DNA from: a virus
DNA length: 64,000 nucleotides
Strand: one strand, 5' to 3'
Virus record (IMG/VR): IMGVR_UViG_3300046170_000148
Coordinates: 62,001-126,000 of that record
Shown here: positions 43,847-50,345 of the stretch, piece by piece
Position numbering within the stretch: position 1 is the first letter of the stretch
Layout: the number at the start of each line of letters is the position of its first letter
Notes under the pieces: model-generated
The model's input: only the letters and a program-made list of their open reading frames with translations
What the model was told of the DNA's origin: nothing
Database searches by the model: none
Made by a program: the position numbers and the translations under genes

Positions 43847-44513
43847 CTGAGCCCTCAATTTGTATGTCTAATGTATCAGACTGCAACGTTGACTCTTGTT
43901 TGATATCAATGTCCCAGTAGTTTGTTGTTCCAACGCCATCGATTGTCATAGAGTGACCATCATATCCGTCACCATCATAATCGATTGTTACATTACTTCC
44001 TAAGAAGTCAATGCTGTTTGTTGCGTTGTTGATGTCAATATCAGCAGTTACGCTGTTATAGTCACCGTCAACAATCCAGTCAACATCTGCGCCCGTGGCT
44101 TGGTCGTTATTACCAACGCTCAAGTCCAGTGTGTTATTACCACCATCCAAATCGATTACTACATTACCGCTACCAGCACCATAGGTGTCAGTTCCGTCAA
44201 TGTCGATTGTGACTGTGTTGGTGTCGCCATCGATGTCTAAATCAACATCGGTGTTGTCACCTATAATATCACCAAGAACTTTGTTGGTATCACCAACGGT
44301 ATCGATACTCAGATTGATGTTATCACCATCAACCTTCATTTTGGTTGTGTCACTAGCGTTATTACTAACTCTGTTGCCACTACCATCTTGAGTAACGTCA
44401 ATATCTGCACCAGACCCTACTTGGTCGATGTAGACCGCATTATCAGCCCATGCGAGCGATGTCCCTGCGTTTACTAGGAACAACATCACAAATATTCTTT
44501 GCAAAGTGTTCAT
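43776..44513 (-). CDS. Secreted curlin-like repeat protein, candidate curli subunit
   Basis: Encodes 245 residues. MNTLQRIFVMLFLVNAGTSL followed by AWADNA is a signal peptide with an A-x-A site. The mature chain begins YIDQVGSGADIDVTQDGSGN, matching the curlin pattern (Q-x-G-x-x-N-x-x-x-x-Q), then repeats of about 20-23 residues follow with D-G-D-x-N-x-V-x-I-D-I-D spacing. Asp, Asn, Gly, Thr and Val dominate, with almost no Lys. A Cys pair lies near the C-terminus. Location right after csgG supports export through the CsgG pore to form an amyloid-like fibre. Asp content is higher than in typical CsgA, so calcium binding is possible. Confidence 0.75.
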   Translation of the reverse strand: MNTLQRIFVMLFLVNAGTSLAWADNAVYIDQVGSGADIDVTQDGSGNRVSNNASDTTKMKVDGDNINLSIDTVGDTNKVLGDIIGDNTDVDLDIDGDTNTVTIDIDGTDTYGAGSGNVVIDLDGGNNTLDLSVGNNDQATGADVDWIVDGDYNSVTADIDINNATNSIDFLGSNVTIDYDGDGYDGHSMTIDGVGTTNYWDIDIKQESTLQSDTLDIQIEGSGDATTDNTLCIAQSDSGTATGCQ

Positions 44514-44514
44514 T

Positions 44515-45327
44515 TTACTCTCCTGTGAATGTCCAGAACTGTTTTCTGTTTCCAAGTTCTATCAGTTCTAAGACACCTGTTTCAATTGCACGTTGAGTGG
44601 CAATCGAAACGCTTTCGTTACGGGCAGTTCCAGACTCAATCTCAACGAGTCTAGTTCCCTGTTCTACATACCGAAATACATCTCCGCCAAATGCGACAGA
44701 TAGTATGGTCTTACTTGTTATGACATCAAGCAATACCTCACCAGTCGCAACACTTATCAACCTCATGTTGATTGTCACCGTGTCACGACTAAACTCTCGT
44801 GAAGAACCGATGCCAAGATATCTTGCGCCCGAGCCTCCACTTTCGGTAGAGTGGTCATATCCCACAATACCGCCTGCAATAATCATACCAGCGAATGTCA
44901 ACGCTGGTAGTTTCTTTGCGCCATCTCCGTCATAAGAACTTCGTGTCTGTCTTATGAGTTGTCTTTCTTTTGTCAACCAGTCCAATGCAGTCCTATCGAC
45001 TACCTTGAAGAACCTGCCATTAGACGCACGAGTCAAAGCACGAATCAGATATACATCTGGTGCTTGAGTGACTGCGGTGCTGAATGATGTCCCACCGCTT
45101 GCGTTCTGTCTTTTCTGCCCTGTTTGGTCGGTGAACGAATAAATCGCTACCGTTGGCTTTCTTATCGGAGGTTCAATGTTCTGTAATTGTTCTGTAAGAA
45201 GATTTGATTGAACTTTGACTGGTTCTGGTTTCGCTGGTATATCCCAACTCGTTCCACCTAGAGTGGTGCAACTAGAAACCAAAATCGCCGATAGGAATAA
45301 CAATGACAGTTTGGCTACCATCTTCAT
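44515..45327 (-). CDS. csgG: CsgG-type curli secretion lipoprotein
   Basis: Encodes 270 residues. MKMVAKLSLLFLSAILVSSC ends in a lipobox (L-V-S-S-C) for outer-membrane lipoprotein sorting. VAIYSFTDQTGQKRQNASGG then TSFSTAVTQAPDVYLIRALT, IIAGGIVGYDHSTESGGSGA, RYLGIGSSREFSRDTVTINM and SVATGEVLLDVITSKTILSV match the CsgG family in order. Known CsgG forms a nonameric outer-membrane channel that exports curli subunits. It overlaps csgF by 56 bases and precedes the curlin-like gene by one base. Confidence 0.93.
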   Translation of the reverse strand: MKMVAKLSLLFLSAILVSSCTTLGGTSWDIPAKPEPVKVQSNLLTEQLQNIEPPIRKPTVAIYSFTDQTGQKRQNASGGTSFSTAVTQAPDVYLIRALTRASNGRFFKVVDRTALDWLTKERQLIRQTRSSYDGDGAKKLPALTFAGMIIAGGIVGYDHSTESGGSGARYLGIGSSREFSRDTVTINMRLISVATGEVLLDVITSKTILSVAFGGDVFRYVEQGTRLVEIESGTARNESVSIATQRAIETGVLELIELGNRKQFWTFTGE

Positions 45328-45805
45328 CAGTTACCGTTAACTCCACTTTGTTTTCTACATCATCTTTCACATATGAGATACCCGCACCTTCAATTTCAAA
45401 TTCACCTTGATTGGTTGGGTTCTCACCGAACATCTCTTCGACGAGTTGTCTGGACAGTGTAGAGTAAATTCGACTTTCTACGTTTCGTATAAACTTAGCA
45501 AGTGTCGTATTCTTTGCGTCTCGTTCTAATTGTTTTTGTAAGTCTTCTAATTCTTGTTTTAATGCTTGTTTGCGTGATGTCTCTTGATTCTCAATCGTCA
45601 GATAGTGTGATGATTGATTGACACCATTGAATGATGGCGACTTGAAGTTGTGTTCGATTGGCGCGCCTATCGCATGACTTATAGCCAGACCCCAACAGAT
45701 ACCAACTGAAAACCACAATACTGGACTAAAGATTAACTCTGATTTAGTCTTTCCTGACTTGGCCAGCATCTCCCATGCAGTTTGTTCTCTACTCGTTCTC
45801 TTCAT
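45272..45805 (-). CDS. csgF: CsgF-like curli assembly factor
   Basis: Encodes 177 residues. A longer cytoplasmic-looking N-terminus precedes a hydrophobic segment (SPVLWFSVGICWGLAISHAI) that ends in G-A, then NFKSPSFNGVNQSSHYL, the N-x-x-F-x-x-P-S-F-N-G motif that binds CsgG in the known family. RNVESRIYSTLSRQLVEEMF and SYVKDDVENKVELTVTDEDG follow as the conserved helix and the beta-hairpin domain. CsgF caps the CsgG pore and nucleates the fibre. GAGG lies before the ATG. The position immediately upstream of csgG is as in bacterial curli operons. Confidence 0.85.
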   Translation of the reverse strand: MKRTSREQTAWEMLAKSGKTKSELIFSPVLWFSVGICWGLAISHAIGAPIEHNFKSPSFNGVNQSSHYLTIENQETSRKQALKQELEDLQKQLERDAKNTTLAKFIRNVESRIYSTLSRQLVEEMFGENPTNQGEFEIEGAGISYVKDDVENKVELTVTDEDGSQTVIVIPIGDFGF

Positions 45806-46037
45806 CGTCCTGCCTCTTCATCTCGATTGCAGTGTCTAACTTCTGCTGCAATCGTATAATGTCATTGTCAAGCATACGAATACGGTCAATCAGACCGATA
45901 AGAGTTGTATGGGTTTCACCCAGATACGCCTCAACCTTCTCCGTAATGGTCTTCCATACGAAGTAAATCATATACAGCATACCAACTGCTGCAACGATAG
46001 GGAATCCGAAATCTTTAATTGCTGTTACTATATCCAT
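45789..46037 (-). CDS. Small membrane protein with coiled coil, tandem copy 2
   Basis: Encodes 82 residues. MDIVTAIKDFGFPIVAAVGM then LYMIYFVWKTI is a single transmembrane helix, followed by a heptad-repeat region (LIDRIRMLDNDIIRLQQKLD) and an acidic tail. The upstream gene has the same plan and related sequence (LxFPIxAA), so they are diverged tandem copies. The function is unknown; both precede csgF in one late transcript, and such short anchored coiled coils also occur near lysis genes. TGATG links it to its twin. Confidence 0.65.
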   Translation of the reverse strand: MDIVTAIKDFGFPIVAAVGMLYMIYFVWKTITEKVEAYLGETHTTLIGLIDRIRMLDNDIIRLQQKLDTAIEMKRQDDEENE

Positions 46038-46318
46038 CAATCACGTCTCGCATCGTTCTTACCATCTGCTCTGGATATGCGACCTAAGTCAGGCCGAATA
46101 CCCAGAACAACACACATGGTAGTGTCGATGCGAATCATATCGTGATTCATAGTTTTAACCCTATTGTCCAAAGCACTTACAATTCCGTGGATTGATTGAA
46201 CCTGACCGATTACACCTTCCATAATGTATCGTAGTGTCAGGAACATAAAGAACCCACCGATGAGTGCTGCGGCAATAGGAAATCCCAGTTCTGCAATCAA
46301 ACTGAATATTTCATTCAT
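46037..46318 (-). CDS. Small membrane protein with coiled coil, tandem copy 1
   Basis: Encodes 93 residues beginning MNEIFSLIAELGFPIAAALI, with GAGG 12 bases before the ATG. A GTG in frame nine bases earlier is an alternative. GGFFMFLTLRYIMEG completes the membrane helix, and ALDNRVKTMNHDMIRIDTTM the coiled coil. It is the first gene after the late promoter that starts the curli-FecR-cyclase unit. No family is recognised. Confidence 0.62.
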   Translation of the reverse strand: MNEIFSLIAELGFPIAAALIGGFFMFLTLRYIMEGVIGQVQSIHGIVSALDNRVKTMNHDMIRIDTTMCVVLGIRPDLGRISRADGKNDARRD

Positions 46319-46347
46319 ATCGCACACTTACCTCTTTATCTCATTCC

Positions 46348-46355
46348 TATTTATA
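46348..46355 (-). promoter_or_regulatory. T4-type late promoter TATAAATA for the curli-FecR-cyclase unit
   Basis: TATAAATAGGAATGAG lies 30 bases upstream of the first small membrane protein gene, just past a strong terminator, so the seven genes to the left would form one late transcript of about 5.4 kb. Confidence 0.72.
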
Positions 46356-46376
46356 AGGAAAAAGGTCTCTATGAAC

Positions 46377-46407
46377 AAAAAAATGAGACGCTAACCGTGG
46401 GCGTCTC
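46377..46407 (-). terminator. Rho-independent terminator
   Basis: GAGACGC-CCACGGTTA-GCGTCTC forms a perfect seven-pair stem followed by A and seven T. It ends the transcript of the oxygenase/tRNA region. The remaining 70 bases between it and the next gene (46408-46477) hold no gene; a ten-base direct repeat AATAGACCCG occurs twice there. Confidence 0.85.
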
Positions 46408-46477
46408 GCGGGTCTATTGCGCGACCAACCGTTGGGGATTACTCCGACCAGAGCAGAGTTTTGAGACATCATCGGGT

Positions 46478-46936
46478 CTATTCGACTATGTGAAGTAGAA
46501 CTCTCTCCTCGTCGGTAAAGTTATACCCCGCATATAGTCTTTGAGATTGATAGGAGATACTTTCTCCAACAGCCCATTTCTTTATCTCACCGTCTTCAAA
46601 TACCATTCCTGTCTCACCATTCGGCACTATCAGAGGAATGTGATGAACAATCGAGTCCGAATAGTATTTGATATGTGTATTCGGTGGGACAAATGATTTT
46701 GGATATAGAACAATGAAATGAGCTGCTCGTATCCTATCATCTGAAATCAATTCTTGAGTTTCTGGTATTAGTTGACTGGCTTTCGAGTATCTTCCATATT
46801 TTAGAATTACTGTTCCCCAACCTTTACCAAAAGGATTCTGTTCTTTATGTGGTATTCTCCTCACATATTTCTTTACTGTTTGATAATCTCTTTCAAGAAT
46901 ATCAACATTAGATAGCAACTTTTCGACCAGACTCAT
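46478..46936 (-). CDS. Aspartyl/asparaginyl beta-hydroxylase-like protein
   Basis: Encodes 152 residues from MSLVEKLLSNVDILERD; GAAGAGAAG precedes this ATG. THIKYYSDSIVHHIPLIVPN, TGMVFEDGEIKKWAVGESIS and YNFTDEERVLLHIVE follow the Asp_Arg_Hydrox fold: an H-x(n)-H/R barrel with a late D-x-x-R-V-L-L-H strand. These are Fe(II)/2-oxoglutarate oxygenases that hydroxylate Asp/Asn or small molecules. A second member of this type is at 58.5-59.1 kb. It overlaps the TauD-like gene by 29 bases. Confidence 0.7.
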   Translation of the reverse strand: MSLVEKLLSNVDILERDYQTVKKYVRRIPHKEQNPFGKGWGTVILKYGRYSKASQLIPETQELISDDRIRAAHFIVLYPKSFVPPNTHIKYYSDSIVHHIPLIVPNGETGMVFEDGEIKKWAVGESISYQSQRLYAGYNFTDEERVLLHIVE

Positions 46937-47936
46937 ATTCTTCTCTTCGAATATTGTCAACCAACGCTAAGAATTCAGAACCATCCATCACGTTACCATC
47001 CACTGTATATTCGTCTTTGTGACCCTTGCCTGGATATAGTTTGTCCATATACGAGATATTACGCCACAACTTACGCATGTTACCATCCATTATATCAGTT
47101 GGACGAGCGTGTAGAGTGATGTTCTGTTCCATATAAACAACCTGACCATCCTTCCAATCATGGGTGTAGATATATTCAGGACGATTGATTTTCTCCCACA
47201 GATAGTCCTTGAACTTCAGACTTTCTTCTTCGGTCATACCATCAAACTTATGGAAGAGTGTGCCAGGGAAGTGAATACCCTTTACACCAGACGGTGTTGA
47301 CTGTTGTAGTTTACACATCATACCATCAACAGGAACTTGATTGTATCTAACCATCTGTTTCTGTTCGTCAATCAGATTACCTGTAAAGTTTTCTCTGTTC
47401 CAACGATATACACTCTGGAGTTCATCAACCATCGTTCTGTCTTCGTGGTTCAGTTTGTTATATGCTTCTTTGGTGCATAGGAATGCGGTCTGTGACCCTT
47501 CGGTATGTTCAACCGACACTAGACCGATGATGCGGTCTCCGTCATTGAGAGCAACTTGGTCACTATGCCAGCCCAGTATACCATTTGCAAAAACGCCCTT
47601 CGGTCTACCCTTTTTGTTTCTTTGATAGGTAACAACCGACATAGTGTTTCGATAGTCTGGTTCAATCTCTGATGAACCGTTGAGAATATTCAATCGAAGA
47701 CTATTCCAATGAATACCCTTCATTGTCCCTACGGATGTTGCAAGATGAACAATTGAGTGTGCGGGATTACCCCACTGCATCTGAACATCATATGTTCGCT
47801 TCTGGTCTAGTTTCTGGTCTACCAGAACAACAGACTCATTCGCAACAAGTCTACCCAAATCTGCGATATGTTCGTCAGAATAGATATCAAAGTCATACGC
47901 TTCTACTGCGTTATTCTTTAGAGTTCTTACTTTCAT
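46908..47936 (-). CDS. TauD-type Fe(II)/2-oxoglutarate dioxygenase
   Basis: Encodes 342 residues. GILGWHSDQVALND carries the H-x-D iron site, and QNITLHARPTDIM the distal His; an Arg follows for 2-oxoglutarate. SVGTMKGIHWNSLRLNI and QQSTPSGVKGIHFPGTLFHK are conserved in related proteins. The length suits TauD/TfdA and clavaminate-synthase-like enzymes. Substrate unknown; taurine or another small molecule, or a hydroxylation in glycan or peptide modification, are all possible. Begins the operon leading to the terminator. Confidence 0.78.
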   Translation of the reverse strand: MKVRTLKNNAVEAYDFDIYSDEHIADLGRLVANESVVLVDQKLDQKRTYDVQMQWGNPAHSIVHLATSVGTMKGIHWNSLRLNILNGSSEIEPDYRNTMSVVTYQRNKKGRPKGVFANGILGWHSDQVALNDGDRIIGLVSVEHTEGSQTAFLCTKEAYNKLNHEDRTMVDELQSVYRWNRENFTGNLIDEQKQMVRYNQVPVDGMMCKLQQSTPSGVKGIHFPGTLFHKFDGMTEEESLKFKDYLWEKINRPEYIYTHDWKDGQVVYMEQNITLHARPTDIMDGNMRKLWRNISYMDKLYPGKGHKDEYTVDGNVMDGSEFLALVDNIRREEYESGRKVAI

Positions 47937-47957
47937 ACAACTATATATCCAATTTAT

Positions 47958-48035
47958 TGGTCGGGGTTGGAAGATTCGAACTTCCGACCTCTCGCTCCCA
48001 AAGCGAGCGCACTACCAGGGCTGTGCTAAACCCCG
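47958..48035 (-). tRNA. tRNA-Pro (anticodon TGG)
   Basis: The cloverleaf reads cleanly: acceptor CGGGGTT/AACCCCG with C1-G72 as usual for bacterial tRNA-Pro, D arm GCAC...GTGC, anticodon stem CTCGC/GCGAG with loop TTTGGGA (anticodon TGG), and T arm GGAAG-TTCGAAT-CTTCC. The discriminator is A, and CCA is encoded. The first ten bases overlap the end of the upstream 64-residue gene (its TAG stop is in the acceptor/D junction). UGG can decode all Pro codons. Confidence 0.95.
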
Positions 48036-48220
48036 TCGAAATATTTCTTAATAGTTTCAATCTTCTCATCAGCGGCTGCCATTTTCTCGACTTCTTTTTC
48101 GATAGTCTCGATAATATCGATGTGTTCCCCAATACCAACAGACTGGTTTAGATATACATCAACATTTGCTTTTGCCACGGCGATATCGCCTTCAAGTTTT
48201 TTAATCAGTGCTTCTAACAT
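48026..48220 (-). CDS. Small coiled-coil protein
   Basis: Encodes 64 residues, helical and charged: MLEALIKKLEGDIAVAKANV and IETIEKEVEKMAAADEKIET. AGGAG lies seven bases before the ATG. The stop codon lies within the first bases of tRNA-Pro, so processing of the tRNA would cut the end of the message. The family is unknown; a phage-wide small helical protein of this sort is often near the tRNA genes. Confidence 0.65.
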   Translation of the reverse strand: MLEALIKKLEGDIAVAKANVDVYLNQSVGIGEHIDIIETIEKEVEKMAAADEKIETIKKYFDGV

Positions 48221-48239
48221 TTCATACTCCTAATAATTA

Positions 48240-48585
48240 GTGGGGACTTCTGTTGCTAGGCGTCCCCTGACCCCGAAAACTATGCGGCTAGCGCATAATC
48301 CTCATGTGCGTAATTATCGTTTGCACTTACGAGTTTGTTGCGCTCTTGCGGATGGGATTGCCCGTCCGTCTCACAGGTGGCTTCCGCACCTATTCTCCAC
48401 ATTCCTAATCAATACCTGTCGAACCTGTTTCGCCCCCGAAACTTTAGTGTGAGGGGTTTCTGCTCCTCTGCTACAACCCCTCACGGAACTCACAGATTGG
48501 GCCTCTCCTTGAGAGAGATTGGTGGAGGCGGTGGGTATCGCACCCACGTCCAGTATACCTTTTGGTTTGCTTCAACGAATACCCT
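48240..48585 (-). ncRNA. ssrA: Permuted (two-piece) tmRNA
   Basis: The acceptor piece comes first on the coding strand: GGAC, T arm GTGGG-TGCGATA-CCCAC, then CGCCTCC and an encoded ACCA ending at 48520. An intervening segment (48438-48519) with a ten-pair hairpin (GTGAGGGGTT/AACCCCTCAC) follows. The coding piece starts at 48437 with GGGGGCG, which pairs with CGCCTCC to form the seven-pair acceptor stem, then AAACAGGTTCGACAGG, the diagnostic D-loop-like segment. The tag frame (48324-48280) encodes ANDNYAHEDYALAA and stop. A GGGGAC/GTCCCC hairpin (48242-48267) closes the piece. Order and tag match alphaproteobacterial tmRNA. The T loop has G in place of the invariant U55. The 5' limit of the acceptor piece is approximate. 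Confidence 0.93.
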
Positions 48586-48593
48586 TATTTATA
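48586..48593 (-). promoter_or_regulatory. T4-type late promoter TATAAATA at the tmRNA
   Basis: TATAAATAAGGG overlaps the stop codon of the upstream gene and lies directly before the acceptor piece of the tmRNA, so a start at about 48580 would produce its precursor. This predicts late transcription of the tmRNA, the coiled-coil gene and tRNA-Pro. Confidence 0.65.
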
Positions 48594-48789
48594 CTCCAAG
48601 AATATTTCCTGCTTTTCCAATATCAAGAGTGCCACCATTCCGCATGTGTTCCTCTACTTGTTCAAAGTAGAATGCAGCGTCTTCGTGACCATACTCCTGA
48701 AGAACGTCCTTACACGCCTTGAAGAATAACATTGTCTTCATCAGATTACCGTCACCCATAGGTTTAGATTTTTTGCCAGACCGTTGCAT
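48589..48789 (-). CDS. Small conserved helical protein
   Basis: Encodes 66 residues: MQRSGKKSKPMGDGNLMKTM then LFFKACKDVLQEYGHEDAAF and FEQVEEHMRNGG. No family assigned. The ATG shares a base with the upstream stop (TAATG), and the stop overlaps the tmRNA promoter. It belongs to the two-gene early unit started near 49.2 kb. Confidence 0.6.
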   Translation of the reverse strand: MQRSGKKSKPMGDGNLMKTMLFFKACKDVLQEYGHEDAAFYFEQVEEHMRNGGTLDIGKAGNILGV

Positions 48790-49076
48790 TAGATAACCTC
48801 GTCAACAACATTCATGACAGCAGCTTCTGAATGACCACCGATATTCCATGTGGTTACACTCTCAGGTGTTTGACCCTCTACCTTCCAGTCGTAGATAGTA
48901 GCAAGAGTTCCATCATTGAATTTGATTGTCCATTCTACTTGAATTTTACCATCAGTCTGTTCTGGTGTGAACCGAACAGGTTCTCCAAAGGTCTCTACAA
49001 GACGGTCATAGGAAGTGTCAATATGACCTTGAAGACAAGTTCCAATGACATCAAAATTTCCAGTTACATAATTCAT
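48789..49076 (-). CDS. Small conserved phage protein
   Basis: Encodes 95 residues from MNYVTGNFDVIGTCLQGHID; AAGGAAAG is well placed before this ATG. YDRLVETFGEPVRFTPEQTD and KIQVEWTIKFNDGTLATIYD then WKVEGQTPESVTTWNIGGHS form a predicted alpha-beta fold seen in several phages as an uncharacterised short protein. The first about 125 bases of its transcript are an untranslated leader containing a TGGGAA/TTCCCA inverted repeat. Confidence 0.65.
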   Translation of the reverse strand: MNYVTGNFDVIGTCLQGHIDTSYDRLVETFGEPVRFTPEQTDGKIQVEWTIKFNDGTLATIYDWKVEGQTPESVTTWNIGGHSEAAVMNVVDEVI

Positions 49077-49209
49077 AAGCTTTCCTTTCTTATAACGCAT
49101 ATTGTTAATAACATGCCAATACAAATACATCATGGGAAACACGAACCTCTACACTCTAATTCGAGAACTTTAACGTAGACCAACCAACCTCAATTCCCAT
49201 CATGTTTAT

Positions 49210-49238
49210 ACTATAACACAAGAAAACTAAGATGTCAA
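49210..49238 (-). promoter_or_regulatory. Sigma70-like early promoter (TTGACA-17-TATAGT) with long leader
   Basis: TTGACA, 17 bases, TATAGT. The upstream gene's TGA stop lies inside the -35 box. The leader to the next ATG at 49076 is about 125 bases, longer than after any other early promoter here. It holds ATGATG with a 15-codon frame, of doubtful significance, and an inverted repeat. Confidence 0.82.
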
Positions 49239-49471
49239 GAACTTTTTTCCATTTCAAGCATCTTTTTTTCGATGTCGTTTAGAGGTTCTTTCTCATTCTG
49301 CATATCAACCGCAACCTTACGGGCTTCGACAAGACGTGTGACCCTGCGTTTCACAGACTTAGGAACTGCACCACCATTAGAGTATTTTTCACCCCACATA
49401 GCGAGTTCACCATCAATGTAGTTGACACCCTTGATTGCAGCGTCTGTTGTGCGTTGTAGTTTTCTATTCAT
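49235..49471 (-). CDS. Small charged phage protein
   Basis: Encodes 78 residues: MNRKLQRTTDAAIKGVNYID, then GGAVPKSVKRRVTRLVEARK and an acidic C-terminal helix. No domain recognised. It shares one base with the stop of the upstream DUF3310-like gene and ends at a stop embedded in the next promoter. Confidence 0.58.
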   Translation of the reverse strand: MNRKLQRTTDAAIKGVNYIDGELAMWGEKYSNGGAVPKSVKRRVTRLVEARKVAVDMQNEKEPLNDIEKKMLEMEKSS

Positions 49472-49743
49472 TAGTCTCTTCCTTCTTTATCATGAACATG
49501 TAATTGAATGAGTGCGTAGTGCAACACTTTGAGAATGTCTTTGCGATTGTAACCATCTTTGTTACCATATCGTTGTGCATACTTCATAATATTACCAATA
49601 CAGAAACCATCACCATGACCACCGTCGATAATAAACTCAGTTGCTTGAAACTTATTCTTAGAATAGTGTTCATCATATGTTGCATCAACATATTCAGTCA
49701 ACTCTTCGAGAGACAAGTTTTCATCATATTTGTATTCAATCAT
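49471..49743 (-). CDS. DUF3310-like small protein
   Basis: Encodes 90 residues from MIEYKYDENLSLEELTEYVD. FCIGNIMKYAQRYGNKDGYN then RKDILKVLHYALIQLHVHD is the conserved helical core of DUF3310 (G-N-x-x-K-Y-x-x-R-x-x-x-K), sometimes labelled nucleotide-kinase-like, though the kinase role is unproven. The ATG shares a base with the upstream stop (TAATG). Confidence 0.7.
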   Translation of the reverse strand: MIEYKYDENLSLEELTEYVDATYDEHYSKNKFQATEFIIDGGHGDGFCIGNIMKYAQRYGNKDGYNRKDILKVLHYALIQLHVHDKEGRD

Positions 49744-50339
49744 TACTTCCACCTATAAAATATATGTTCACCAATCTGACCTACCATGTGCATACCCTTT
49801 GCAGTTGCCCAACGAGGACTTACATAGGTTGCATGGTAGTGTGTCGCACCTTCTGTTATACCACGAAACTCATCGTGTGTCAAGAACATTTTTGCGATAT
49901 ACTTAGATTTCTCCCACGCCTGGCCTGGCCGAGGGTCATCACTGCGTCCATCACAATACCACGAGAACTGACAACGATTGCGGCGTGGGTATTGTTTACC
50001 ATCACTACCTGTATATGTCTTTGCCTCGTAGACCACATCACAAACAGTATTCGGCCATCGAGGGTCGTTGACACGGTTCTGCGTCACATCTGCGACTGCA
50101 TACAACCCTGCGTCAAGTTCATTCCTTGCCTCATGATACAGGTTCAGTGCCATACATAACATGTCTTCTTCTGTGTAAGACAGTTCTTCAATAAGTAGTG
50201 TTTCGGGTGATTCTGATATGTGTTGGACAACAACTTCCTTGTCCTTCAACAACACCTCAACACCAAGATTAAAAACAGAGATGATGGATAACGCCAGTAA
50301 CAATACTAGGGCAATCCGTGTGATATTTTGATTTTCCAT
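49743..50339 (-). CDS. SleB-type cell-wall hydrolase with N-terminal membrane anchor
   Basis: Encodes 198 residues from MENQNITRIALVLLLALSII, a membrane anchor or signal-arrest segment. The catalytic part, MALNLYHEARNELDAGLYAV then ADVTQNRVNDPRWPNTVCDV and RNRCQFSWYCDGRSDDPRPG, is the Hydrolase_2/SleB lytic transglycosylase-like domain with catalytic Glu in Y-H-E-A-R. THYHATYVSPRWATAKG completes it. A signal-arrest-release endolysin is a likely role. The -10 box of the upstream promoter is only six bases before this ATG, so the message may be leaderless. Confidence 0.85.
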   Translation of the reverse strand: MENQNITRIALVLLLALSIISVFNLGVEVLLKDKEVVVQHISESPETLLIEELSYTEEDMLCMALNLYHEARNELDAGLYAVADVTQNRVNDPRWPNTVCDVVYEAKTYTGSDGKQYPRRNRCQFSWYCDGRSDDPRPGQAWEKSKYIAKMFLTHDEFRGITEGATHYHATYVSPRWATAKGMHMVGQIGEHIFYRWK

Positions 50340-50345
50340 TCTAGT

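Noticed and set aside
43776-44513. Short tandem DNA repeats such as a CRISPR array
   Set aside because: The repetition is at protein level (curlin-like repeats) and irregular in DNA. No CRISPR-like spaced repeats were seen anywhere in the window.
48240-48722. Plus-strand open frames across the tmRNA region
   Set aside because: They cover an RNA gene with strong secondary structure and have no recognisable product; the tmRNA explains the sequence.
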